A stretch of 64,000 nucleotides of DNA from Hyphomicrobiaceae bacterium (GTDB lineage Bacteria; Pseudomonadota; Alphaproteobacteria; Rhizobiales; Hyphomicrobiaceae), in assembly GCA_016793635.1 (NCBI GenBank), contig JAEUMD010000011.1, positions 310,001 through 374,000 of the forward strand. Reading direction: 5' to 3'. The position numbers were made by a program, and so were the translations under genes. Every line of letters begins with the position of its first letter. The stretch's first letter is position 1. Below the pieces are notes generated by a model. The model was not told the DNA's origin. It did not search any database and saw only the letters and a program-made list of their open reading frames with translations. Positions 22,950-31,846 of the stretch are shown here, in pieces.

Positions 22950-24302
22950 TCAAAACTCGATTGCGAGGTAGCGGCGGTTCACCCAGCCCGCACTCTGGCC
23001 ATGTGAAACCGGACACCATTCGCCGACGCAATAGCCCGTCATCCGGATACGCTTGCCCTCGGACGGAATGCTGCCGACGATCGCGGACTCCCCATCTGCC
23101 TGCCGGCGCAAGTTCAGCACATCATCGAATGGAACCCGCACCACCCGGTAGGTGATGGCGTCGCGCGCGTCTCGTTGCGGGGCCGTGCGGCGTATGGCGA
23201 GCCCTGGGGCGTCGGGCCAGATGAAATAGCGATGGACCCAGCCGACGCGATGACCGGCGCGCACGGGACACCAATCGTCGCGGCACGCGCCGACCGTGCG
23301 GATGCCCGTTGCGCGCTGTGCGATCGTCGCGATGATCTCCGTTTCGGCGCTCGGGCCACGGCGCACATTCAGCACGTCGCCCTCGGGAACGTTGACGACG
23401 CGGTACGTTGCAGCGCGCGCAAGTTGGAACGTCGCGTCAGAGGCCCTCGCCATCGCTTCTGACTTCGCCACAGGCGGCGGAATATCGAGAGCAGCGAGGC
23501 GGCGCTCCGCGCTCACCTCTATTTTATCGATTGGCGCAGAGCGCCCCGACGTTTCGCGCGCAGGGTTCGCTGGGGTTTTGGCAACAGAGCTACCGGCCCG
23601 CACGCCCACTGCAGAAGCCACGGGTTTTGCCGAGCCAGGTCTTCCGATGTCATTGGGCTTGGTGTCCTGCGCGTTTGCAGCCACCGCCGTTCGATCATTC
23701 CGAGTTTCGCGTGCTTCGGGCCGCTTCGCCGGCGGCACAGTCGCGACTGCGGTGGAGGGCGATGCAGTGACACCCGCTGACGGCGCCGCAACGTGCATGG
23801 CGGGCGGGGGTGGCGTGGACGTTGTAAGCGGTGGCGACGCAGGCCGCCCGACATTGGCGGCGACCTGCTGTTGCGGCTTCTGCGCGTCCGCCCCGAGCGA
23901 TACGATCGTACCCGTGCCCTTGTCGCCGTCCTGATCGGTCCATTCAATGCGATTGTTCGACTTCAACTCGATGCGGAAGCACTTCTTGTCGCCATTGAAC
24001 CAGACTTTCCACTGGTGGCAGACCTTGGCATCCTCGATCCACCAACGTCCGCGGTCCTTCGACGAGCCGAGGAAGAACGCAACCGCACCGGCCGAACCTT
24101 CGAGGCTGCCGTCTGTACCGTAGGCTATCGGCACCACGCTGCCGAGCGGCGTGTCGAGATTGATGCGCGAGCCGGGAATGCTCCTCTGCAAGGTCTCGAC
24201 GGAAAGGGCCTCTGCTCGCGCCGGCGTTGCTGCGACCGTCAGTGCGACCGCCAGCATCAGGTTGCCGGACGTGAGCGCGTTCAATTTCAGTGCCGTCGCC
24301 AT
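22950..24302 (-). CDS. Secreted protein with two C-terminal SH3-like domains
   Basis: A 450-residue protein with a signal peptide (LTSGNLMLAVALTVAATPARA). Residues 30-130 are a small beta-rich region with a Cys pair (KVCHQW and KKCFRI) typical of rhizobial SH3-containing envelope proteins. A long low-complexity Pro/Ala/Thr linker follows, then two bacterial SH3 domains ending the protein, each with TYRVVxVPxxDVLNxR and a WCPV segment. The start at the ATG of MATALKLNAL was chosen because the 75 upstream codons look like non-coding sequence. Likely a periplasmic or cell-wall-associated protein of unknown partner. Confidence 0.78.
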   Translation of the reverse strand: MATALKLNALTSGNLMLAVALTVAATPARAEALSVETLQRSIPGSRINLDTPLGSVVPIAYGTDGSLEGSAGAVAFFLGSSKDRGRWWIEDAKVCHQWKVWFNGDKKCFRIELKSNNRIEWTDQDGDKGTGTIVSLGADAQKPQQQVAANVGRPASPPLTTSTPPPPAMHVAAPSAGVTASPSTAVATVPPAKRPEARETRNDRTAVAANAQDTKPNDIGRPGSAKPVASAVGVRAGSSVAKTPANPARETSGRSAPIDKIEVSAERRLAALDIPPPVAKSEAMARASDATFQLARAATYRVVNVPEGDVLNVRRGPSAETEIIATIAQRATGIRTVGACRDDWCPVRAGHRVGWVHRYFIWPDAPGLAIRRTAPQRDARDAITYRVVRVPFDDVLNLRRQADGESAIVGSIPSEGKRIRMTGYCVGEWCPVSHGQSAGWVNRRYLAIEF

Positions 24303-24546
24303 GCGTCTTCCAAGAGGAGTCGTCGAGCCCCATCGGGACAAGTCTTCACGTTCGATCAATGCGGTTAAAGCTTTGCTAAAGTATGGCAGCCGACCACAGA
24401 ACACACCGACCCCGTCGCCGCCGCCAGGGCATCCCGGCGACGACGCGCGGCACGGGGACTGACCAGTCGGCGGCGCCATGCCGTCAGGCGGCGGAGCGAT
24501 GACGCGGCAACCGTGCGGGCGCGTCAAATGGAGGGCGCAGTTCCGA

Positions 24547-24663
24547 TCAGCGCGCCGACATCAGAGTCTTGAGCAGATCATTGCCGACACCGTAGAGGAT
24601 GGCGAGCCAGAACGCCGACGCGATCACTACGCCCATCGAAAACCAGATCATTCGGTCCTTCAT
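24547..24663 (-). CDS. Tiny single-span membrane protein
   Basis: A 38-residue frame reading MKDRMIWFSMGVVIASAFWL then AILYGVGNDLLKTLMSAR: one transmembrane helix with a basic start and end. The ATG has a G-run about eight bases upstream. A longer frame exists but its extra codons are not protein-like. No family known; the evidence is composition only. Confidence 0.45.
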   Translation of the reverse strand: MKDRMIWFSMGVVIASAFWLAILYGVGNDLLKTLMSAR

Positions 24664-25433
24664 CCATGCCCCCTGGTGTTGACGGCCGGAGCGCTCCGGC
24701 GCGCTGCGCGCTCCTTTTCTACGGACCGCGCACGTCTGATCCGCCAACATTGGATGCGATCTGGTGAAAAGCAACGTGCCTCGCACCCAACGGGGCATAG
24801 CGAGTTGCCTGCACACGGCCATCGAAGATACCCTCGGAAGCCCTCACGGCCCTTCGAAGGCGGGAGCGGCTTTCGCTTTATGAGGGTGTGCAAGCCGTTC
24901 TGATCGGTGTCGGCGCCGCACTCGTGCTGACGACACCGTTGCATGACATCGCCATGCTGGCGATCGCGCTGCGGTTCCCCTGCTGCGGTTCCCCTGCGGT
25001 ATTCGCGCGCACGGAAGCTCGGCGAGCGTTCAACCAAGAAATTCCGATCCAAACTCTCGAGACCAGACGAACGCTCGCGCGCTGCCGAAGCTGACGCTTT
25101 CGCGCGCGATCGGGCCAGGCGCAACCACGCGTGATTTCGTGCGGTCTGACGATGCTCCAGCCGTCGGGAATTGATGGGGCATGGCGCTTGATTTGGATCG
25201 CCTAAGTGCTGGTTCATGGCGCGACCGCCAAACCGGCGCCAAGCATTCGATGCCTGGAGAGCGGCGCCGCTCGACCGCCGCGCTCTCCGCGCCCGGTGGC
25301 TCGGATCGCTTCCGACCTCTCGACACGCGAGCCGGCCGCGCCCTCGCGCTGACCGGTGCGCGGCACCCTTTTGGTTGCATCGGCTAGTTGCGTCTGGCAT
25401 GTGATCTCCTCTTCCCAAACACGCGAGGCTGCA
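24664..25433. other. Long gene-poor stretch
   Basis: About 770 nt with no convincing coding sequence on either strand. It carries a short direct repeat (GGTTCCCCTGCTGC/GGTTCCCCTGCGG, near 24973-25000) and several open frames that read as shadows. It may be regulatory or a decayed region before the gamma-glutamyltransferase gene. Confidence 0.4.
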
Positions 25434-27038
25434 ATGCTCGAGACCGCACGCTGCACGCGCGGCATGGTCGTCGCCCCCCACCATCTGGCCGCCGAAGCGG
25501 GCCTCGCCATGCTGCGCGATGGCGGCAACGCGATCGAGGCCATGGTCGCAGCTGCGGCGACGATCGCCGTCGTCTATCCGCACATGAACGGGCTCGGGGG
25601 CGACAATTTCTGGCTCGTCAGCGAAGGCGGCAAGCCGCCTGTCGGCATCGACGCCTGCGGCGCAGCGGCGGGTCTCGCAACGCGCGAGCACTATGCGGCT
25701 CTCGGGCATACCGCCGCCATTCCCTCACGCGGCCCCCTCGCCGCACTGACCGTCGCTGGTGCCGTATCGGGATGGCAAGCAGCGCTCGAACTCAGCGCCA
25801 AGTGGGGCGGCAGGCTGCCGCTCGAACGCCTTCTGGCCGATGCTGTGCACTATGCGAGGGCGGGATTCCCGGCGAGCGCGACGCAGGTCAAGAACAATAT
25901 CGGCAAGCGCGCCGAACTCGAGCACGTACCAGGCTTCGCCTCTCAGTTCATGCCGGGCGGCCAGCATCCGGAGGTCGGCGACCTATTCAAGCTGCCGCTG
26001 CTTGCGGCGACCTTCGAGCATCTTCACCGCGCCGGCCTCGACGACTTCTACCGCGGCGATCTCGCGCGGCAGATGGCGGCGGAACTCGAGGCCTCAGGCA
26101 GCCCGTTGCGCCTCGCCGACCTCGAGCGTCACCGTGCGCTGATGGTCGCTCCGCTCGCGGTCCGATTGACGCATGGCACGGCGTTCGGCATGCCGCCGCC
26201 GACGCAGGGCCTGGCGTCGATGATGATCCTCGGTCTGTTCGACCGGCTCGGCGTGCAGGCGGCCGAAGGGTTCGATTACGTGCACGGTCTCGTCGAGGCG
26301 ACGAAGCAGGCGTTTCTGGTGCGTGACCGTCATGTCACCGACCCGGCCCACATGAGTGTCGATCCAGCCGCCTACCTGACACCATCGGCTCTCGACGAGC
26401 GCGCCCGCCAGATCGACCCGGCAACAGCACTCGCATGGCCGCAACCGGTTTCGCAGGGCGACACGGTATGGCTCGGCGCTATCGACGCTGAAGGCCGCGC
26501 GGTGAGCTTCATCCAGAGCGTCTACTGGGAGTTCGGCTCCGGCCTCGTCCTTCCCGGCTCCGGCGTCGTCTGGCAAAACCGGGGCACGAGCTTCGCACTC
26601 GATCCTGGGAAGCAGAATGCGCTGCTGCCCTACCGCCGGCCGTTCCACACGATCCAGCCGGCGATGGCCCTGCTCGACGATGGCCGTGTCATGCCCTATG
26701 GCACGATGGGCGGCGAAGGTCAGCCACAGACGCAGGCCGCGATCTACACCCGCCACGTCATGTACGGGCAGGACTTGCAAGCGGCGATCAACGCGCCGCG
26801 ATGGTTGCTCGGCAGAACCTGGGGAAGCGTCGCGACCAACCTGCGTGTCGAATCTCGTCTGGGCGAGGACGTCATTGGTCGGTTGCGCGCGGCCGGCCAC
26901 GACGTCGAGGTGATCGGCGCATTCGACGAGGTGATGGGCCACGCGGGGGCTCTCGTGTTGCATCGTTCGAGCCCGCGCGCCGGTACGATCGAGGGCGCCG
27001 CCGACCCGCGCAGCGACGGGCGCGCGGCAGGGTTTTGA
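25434..27038 (+). CDS. Gamma-glutamyltransferase family protein
   Basis: A 534-residue Ntn-hydrolase that self-processes. The autoprocessing/catalytic threonine is Thr344 in SQGDTVWLGAIDAEGRAVSF, and GEGQPQTQA with NAPRW near the C-terminus matches the family. The N-terminal half (HHLAAEAGLAMLRDGGNAIE) is standard, but the usual TTHxSVVD box is replaced by DTVWLGAIDA, so substrate use may differ from classic glutathione hydrolysis. No signal peptide is seen. The start follows a GAGG. A TRAP transporter operon begins 624 nt downstream on the same strand, which may supply or clear a gamma-glutamyl or related compound, a weak inference. Confidence 0.85.
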   Translation: MLETARCTRGMVVAPHHLAAEAGLAMLRDGGNAIEAMVAAAATIAVVYPHMNGLGGDNFWLVSEGGKPPVGIDACGAAAGLATREHYAALGHTAAIPSRGPLAALTVAGAVSGWQAALELSAKWGGRLPLERLLADAVHYARAGFPASATQVKNNIGKRAELEHVPGFASQFMPGGQHPEVGDLFKLPLLAATFEHLHRAGLDDFYRGDLARQMAAELEASGSPLRLADLERHRALMVAPLAVRLTHGTAFGMPPPTQGLASMMILGLFDRLGVQAAEGFDYVHGLVEATKQAFLVRDRHVTDPAHMSVDPAAYLTPSALDERARQIDPATALAWPQPVSQGDTVWLGAIDAEGRAVSFIQSVYWEFGSGLVLPGSGVVWQNRGTSFALDPGKQNALLPYRRPFHTIQPAMALLDDGRVMPYGTMGGEGQPQTQAAIYTRHVMYGQDLQAAINAPRWLLGRTWGSVATNLRVESRLGEDVIGRLRAAGHDVEVIGAFDEVMGHAGALVLHRSSPRAGTIEGAADPRSDGRAAGF

Positions 27039-27662
27039 CGCGGCCTTTGCCGTCTCGCCGCATAACTTTGAGCGCATGGCGTGAGGCGTGCGGCGTTAAC
27101 ACGATTGCGTTGGTCAGCGCGGCGACGAAGCACGCCGACGCGGTTCGTCGTACATCGTTCGTCCGTTGACGCGGGAACGCTGCGCTTTCATCGATGGCGT
27201 AACCACCACCGGGATCGGCCTCTATTCCGAGTCGATGCGGCACCGCGCTTCACGCAGCGCGCGACGTGGGACTTGGGACGTGGGACGTGGGACGTCGGCA
27301 TGCGTGAACGAACCTCCCTCCGATACGTGCAACGCGACGCCGGGCAAGCCCGGCCTCGTGTCGCGAACGCGGCAACAGAAGCTCTGCACGCGGCAAAACC
27401 AGTGCCTGGAACGGTGCACCTTTCATCGGACTGCCTCAGATCAGACCAGCCGAAGTCAGCAACTCCCGTCGACCTGCCCTGTCGCTAGGCAAATTCCCGC
27501 GCCACATGCCGAACGCAAAGGCACTCGCGCGCGATGATCCGTATTCCCGCCTCGTAAAACGGTCCGGATGACCGGCAGCAATCCGGCTGGCATGCAAAAT
27601 GCCTATGACAAGGCGCCTTAACCAACGCACCTCCGGAAGCACCGGGAGAGGGAGATCATCGC
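27039..27662. other. Intergenic region before the TRAP operon
   Basis: About 620 nt without a supported gene. It contains a 7-bp tandem repeat (listed separately) and possibly the promoter of the TRAP operon towards its right end. The open frames here on both strands read as shadow sequence. Confidence 0.4.
27263..27297. repeat. Five tandem 7-mers
   Basis: Five consecutive heptamers of the type GACGTGG (second copy GACTTGG, last GACGTCG) lie head to tail. It is a microsatellite-like array in non-coding DNA, in the leader region of the TRAP operon or just upstream of it. Confidence 0.7.
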
Positions 27663-28766
27663 ATGGATCGTCGTCGCTTCATGAAATCGGGCCTGAAGGC
27701 CGGTCTCGCGACAACCGCCGCCGTCAGCGCGCCCGCCATCGTCAAGGCGCAGACGACGTTCAACTGGAAAATGACCAACGCCTACGGCCCGGGCGCACCT
27801 TTCTATGTCGAGGGGCCAGGCAGCCCGAAGTACTTCATCGATCTCGTCAAGAAGCTCTCTGGCGGCCGCCTCAACATCCAGCACTTCGCCGCAGGTGAGC
27901 TGATCCCGGCGCTCGAAGGCTTCGACGCCGTGTCGAAGGGCACCGTCGAGATGAATTGTGCCAATAGCTACTTCTGGTCCGGCAAGACGTTCGCCGCGCA
28001 GTATTTCACCGCCGTCCCGTTCGGCATGAACTTCCAGGGCATGAACGCGTGGCTTTACCACGGCGGCGGCTTGAAGCTTTGGGAAGAGGTCTACGATCCC
28101 TTCAACCTGGTGCCGATGCCGATGGGCAATACCGGCATCCAGATGACTGGCTGGTTCAAGAAGCCGATCGAGAAGGTCGAAGACCTACAGGGTCTGAAGA
28201 TGCGCATCCCCGGCCTCGCCGGCAAAGTTTATGCGACGCTCGGCGTCGACGTGAAGCTGCTGCCGGGTGGTGAAATCTTCCCTGCTCTGGAGCGCGGCGT
28301 CATCGACGCGGCCGAGTTCGTCGGACCTTACCAGGATCGCCGCCTCGGACTGCACAAGGCTGCAAAGTACTACTACACGACCGGCTGGCACGAGACATCG
28401 ACCGTGACCGAGTTGATCGTCAACAAGGCGGCCTGGGCGTCCCTGCCCGACGATCTCAAGGAGGTTGTGCGCACCGCGGCGGCGGCCTGCAACGTCATCA
28501 GCCATACGTGGTGCGAGGCGACCAACGCCGAAGCTCTCGACGATCTCGTCACCAACTTCGGCGTTATCGCAGCACCGCTTCCGCCCGAGATCATCGCCAA
28601 GCTCAAGGAAGCGACCGAAAAGGTGATTGCCGACGCGACGGCGAAGGACCCGCTCGTCAAGAAGGTGAACGACAGCTTCATGGCGTTCAAGGCGAAGCAC
28701 GACAAGTGGGCCGGCATCAGCGAGGCGGTCTACCAGACGCAGATCCGCGGCCAGATCAAGGGCTGA
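27663..28766 (+). CDS. TRAP transporter substrate-binding protein, TakP/DctP-like
   Basis: A 367-residue periplasmic receptor. The twin-arginine-like signal is MDRRRFMKSGLKAGLATTAA, with mature sequence from about residue 29. RIPGLAGKVYATLGVD, LLPGGEIFPALERGVIDAAE and EFVGPYQDRRLGLHKAAKYY match the TakP subgroup that binds alpha-keto acids and related organic anions, the arginine and the VGPYxD region being ligand and metal contacts in that group. It is first of a three-gene operon with the small and large membrane subunits. Ligand is not known from sequence. Confidence 0.92.
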   Translation: MDRRRFMKSGLKAGLATTAAVSAPAIVKAQTTFNWKMTNAYGPGAPFYVEGPGSPKYFIDLVKKLSGGRLNIQHFAAGELIPALEGFDAVSKGTVEMNCANSYFWSGKTFAAQYFTAVPFGMNFQGMNAWLYHGGGLKLWEEVYDPFNLVPMPMGNTGIQMTGWFKKPIEKVEDLQGLKMRIPGLAGKVYATLGVDVKLLPGGEIFPALERGVIDAAEFVGPYQDRRLGLHKAAKYYYTTGWHETSTVTELIVNKAAWASLPDDLKEVVRTAAAACNVISHTWCEATNAEALDDLVTNFGVIAAPLPPEIIAKLKEATEKVIADATAKDPLVKKVNDSFMAFKAKHDKWAGISEAVYQTQIRGQIKG

Positions 28767-28855
28767 CGGCACGCGGCATCTACTCCGATCGGCGGCCGGC
28801 GCGGATGACCCGCGCTGGCCGTTGATCTTGGCGACATCAGCAGGGAAGCATTGCC

Positions 28856-29407
28856 ATGGCATCTGTGAAGAGGATCGCCGACGGCCTCGATTGGCTCATC
28901 GATAGAATCGGCCGCATCACCGGCTGGTGCGCCTTCGTGCTCGTCTGCGTCATGGCTTTCAACGTGCTGCTCCGATACTTCTTCCGCACCGGATCGGTGG
29001 CGATGCAGGAACTCGAATGGCACCTGATGGCGCCGATTTGCCTGCTCGGGCTTTCCTACGCGCTGCTTCACGACGGTCACGTCAAGGTCGACATCGTCTA
29101 CGGCCTCCTGCCGGTTCGCGCCCAGCGCATTATCGATTTCGTATCGATGGTGCTCGTCGTGATCCTCGTCGCGATCCTGATCTACCTCTCGATTCCCTAC
29201 GTCGAGCAGTCCTACTCCATCGGCGAGCAGTCGCCAGATCCGGGTGGGCTCACACATCGCTGGATTCTCAAAGCGATGCTGCCGATCGGTTTCTCGCTGC
29301 TGCTGATCCAGAGCATCGCCGCGACTCTTCGCGCGCTGCTTGCGCTCTTCGACTCGAGCGAGGCTACCGCCGCCGCGCACCACACCGAAGTCGGCGGAGG
29401 GCACTGA
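28856..29407 (+). CDS. TRAP transporter small permease (DctQ-like)
   Basis: A 183-residue membrane protein with four hydrophobic helices, including FVLVCVMAFNVLLRYFF and HLMAPICLLGLSYALL. It is the small subunit that binds the large permease. It sits 89 nt after the binding-protein gene and its stop is separated from the GTG of the large subunit by one base, so it is probably translationally coupled. Confidence 0.9.
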   Translation: MASVKRIADGLDWLIDRIGRITGWCAFVLVCVMAFNVLLRYFFRTGSVAMQELEWHLMAPICLLGLSYALLHDGHVKVDIVYGLLPVRAQRIIDFVSMVLVVILVAILIYLSIPYVEQSYSIGEQSPDPGGLTHRWILKAMLPIGFSLLLIQSIAATLRALLALFDSSEATAAAHHTEVGGGH

Positions 29408-29408
29408 C

Positions 29409-30734
29409 GTGGCGACCAACGAGCTGCTTGCAATCCTCTCGATCGTCTCCTTCTTCGGCCTGCTCGCGATCGGTGTTCCCGTCGCGCTGACGCTCGCCGT
29501 CTCCGGCCTCGTCTTCGGCTATCTCGGTTTCGGGCCGATCCTCTTCAACCTGCTGCCGGCGCGCATCTTCGGCGTCACGGCCAACTACACGCTGATCGCC
29601 ATTCCGCTATTCGTCTTCATGGGCGTGATGCTGGAGAAGTCGCGGATTGCCGACGATCTGATGGACGTCATAGGCCACATCGCCGGCGGCCTGCGCGGCG
29701 GCATGGGTATCGGCATCATCATCGTCGGCATTCTCATGGGCGCCACCACCGGCATCGTCGGCGCCACCATCATCACCCTCGGCCTCATCACGCTGCCAGC
29801 CCTGATCCGGCGCAACTATCACCTGCCGACCGCCTGCGGCACGATCTGCGCGTCAGGCACGCTTGGTCAAATCATTCCGCCGTCGACCATCCTGATCCTA
29901 CTCTCCGACATTCTCGGCCAATCGGTCGGCACGCTGTTCGCGGCCGCACTGCTTCCAGGACTGATGCTGTCGGCGATCTTCGTCATCTATCTGCTCGTAC
30001 TCGGCATGGTGAAGCCCGAGATGGTGCCGCCGGTCGATGTCGCCGAACGCGATGCCATGAGCCGTGGCGAGCTATGGAAAAAAGCCGCGCGTGTCGGCCT
30101 GCCGCCGGTGGCGCTGGTTCTCGCCGTGCTCGGCTCGATCATCGGCGGCATCGCAGCTCCAACCGAGGCTGCATCGATGGGTGCACTCGGATCGCTGCTC
30201 GTGGTCGCGCTCGCGGGACGCTTCTCGTTCGCCGTGCTGCGGGACACGACACTTGCGACCACGCGCATCACGGCCGGCATGATGTTCATTCTGATCTGCG
30301 CGCAGGTATTCGCGCTCGCCTTCCGCGGTCTCGGCGGCGAGGCCTTGGTGCACCGCCTGTTCGAATGGGTGCCGGGCGGCGTCAACGCCGACATCATCTT
30401 CATGCTCGGACTGATCTTCGTGCTCGGCTTTTTCATCGAGTGGATCGAGATCAGTTACATCGTCGTGCCGCTGTTCCTGCCGATCCTGATGAACGCGAAC
30501 GTCGATCTCGTGTGGACGGCGGCGCTCATCGCGCTCGTTCTACAAACGTCGTTTCTGACGCCGCCGTTCGGCTGGGCGCTATTCTACCTGCGCTCCGTCG
30601 CGCCGCCATCGGTATCAACGATCGCAATCTACAAGGGGGTGGTCCCGTTCATCGCGTTGCAGCTTCTGGCAGTCGCCATGCTGTTCATGTTCCCGGGCAT
30701 CGCCACTTGGCTGCCGCGCGCGATCGGCTGGTAA
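29409..30734 (+). CDS. TRAP transporter large permease (DctM-like)
   Basis: A 441-residue inner-membrane permease with 12 or so hydrophobic helices that couples solute import to a sodium or proton gradient. ALFVF-like start, GATTGIVGATIITLGLITLP and GTLGQIIPPSTILILLSD are the usual DctM motifs. The frame starts earlier, but the GTG at 29409 (VATNELLAILSIVSFF) directly follows the small-subunit stop and gives a normal N-terminus. Third gene of the operon, whose end lies about 120 nt from the convergent ccdA gene. Confidence 0.92.
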   Translation: MATNELLAILSIVSFFGLLAIGVPVALTLAVSGLVFGYLGFGPILFNLLPARIFGVTANYTLIAIPLFVFMGVMLEKSRIADDLMDVIGHIAGGLRGGMGIGIIIVGILMGATTGIVGATIITLGLITLPALIRRNYHLPTACGTICASGTLGQIIPPSTILILLSDILGQSVGTLFAAALLPGLMLSAIFVIYLLVLGMVKPEMVPPVDVAERDAMSRGELWKKAARVGLPPVALVLAVLGSIIGGIAAPTEAASMGALGSLLVVALAGRFSFAVLRDTTLATTRITAGMMFILICAQVFALAFRGLGGEALVHRLFEWVPGGVNADIIFMLGLIFVLGFFIEWIEISYIVVPLFLPILMNANVDLVWTAALIALVLQTSFLTPPFGWALFYLRSVAPPSVSTIAIYKGVVPFIALQLLAVAMLFMFPGIATWLPRAIGW

Positions 30735-30853
30735 GTCATCGGCGCATCAGCAGCCGAACGACCGGAATGCTATCGCACGTTGACGAGAGCGCAGAGCGTT
30801 CACTGCTCTGCCGCGCGCGGATACATGAGCTTTCAAGCAGCGCGGGATGGCGC

Positions 30854-31654
30854 TTACTGGCCGGCGCCCTTGCGCATGATCTCCGTCTGAAGGTTCGCGG
30901 GTGTCACCCACGATTCGATCATGGTCAGGCCGGGGAACGTCTCGATCAACCACTGGCCGAACCAGTTGAGCGAGCCGGTGAGGAACAGCAAGCCGGTGAT
31001 GACGAGCAGAACGCCCATCACCTTCTCCATGGTTCCGAGATGGCGGCGGAATCGATGCATGAAACTTAGGAACGGCTTGATCGCGACCGCGGCGAGAATG
31101 AACGGAATTCCCAACCCGAGCGAGTAGGCCGCGAGCATGGAAACACCCGTCGTCATGCTGCCCTTGTCGGCGGCGAGCGCCAGCACCGTCGCCAGGATGG
31201 GGCCGACGCACGGTGTCCAGCCGAAGGCAAAGGCGAGACCGATGACGTAGGCGCCAAGATAGCTCGCGCTCGGCGCATCCGTGTGATAGCGCGCCTCCGA
31301 GTAGAGCAGCGGAATGCGAAGAATGCCGAGGAAGTGCAGACCGAAGACGATGATGACGACGCCCGCCACCATCGAAAGCTCGCTCTTGTAGGTCTGGATG
31401 AGCTGCCCGAACCACGACGCACCCGCGCCGAGACCGATGAACACGGTCGAGAAACCGAGCACGAAAAATACCGATGCCACCACCACGCGGCGCCAGACCG
31501 CGCGGTCCATGCCCTTTTCGTCTGTCATCTGGTCGAGCGTGGTGCCGCCGAGATAGCCGAGGTAGGGCGGCACCAGCGGCAATACGCAGGGCGACAGGAA
31601 GCTCGCAAGCCCGGCCAGGGCGACACCGAGATAGATGTGGGCATCAGCGAACAT
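30854..31654 (-). CDS. ccdA: Cytochrome c biogenesis protein CcdA
   Basis: A 266-residue membrane protein with six or more helices, carrying electrons from cytoplasmic thioredoxin to periplasmic thiols. The paired cysteines are in LSPCVLPLVPPYLGY (near residue 22) and GWTPCVGPILATV (near 147), as required for transmembrane dithiol relay. It is the last gene of the minus-strand sox locus, 192 nt after soxB, and would keep Sox and cytochrome c thiols reduced. The short cysteine-rich tail of the family is absent. Confidence 0.9.
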   Translation of the reverse strand: MFADAHIYLGVALAGLASFLSPCVLPLVPPYLGYLGGTTLDQMTDEKGMDRAVWRRVVVASVFFVLGFSTVFIGLGAGASWFGQLIQTYKSELSMVAGVVIIVFGLHFLGILRIPLLYSEARYHTDAPSASYLGAYVIGLAFAFGWTPCVGPILATVLALAADKGSMTTGVSMLAAYSLGLGIPFILAAVAIKPFLSFMHRFRRHLGTMEKVMGVLLVITGLLFLTGSLNWFGQWLIETFPGLTMIESWVTPANLQTEIMRKGAGQ

Positions 31655-31846
31655 GGGTGCTCCTACGGGAACGGCGGCTCCTGCGCAATTGGAGCGAGGA
31701 CCGGCGCGGCATGGTGACTATCGCATGCTGACGGACAGGGCCCGCCGTCGCGACATCGCCCCGAGGCGTGCCCCCCGGGACGATCATCGCCTCGAAACAT
31801 GCGGCGACCACCCGCCGGACGCAATGACCACGGTCGCCGCAGCCGA

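Noticed and set aside
24888-25094. Small hydrophobic plus-strand frame
   Set aside because: The first residues look membrane-like but it lacks a ribosome site and its end is a repeat-rich stretch.
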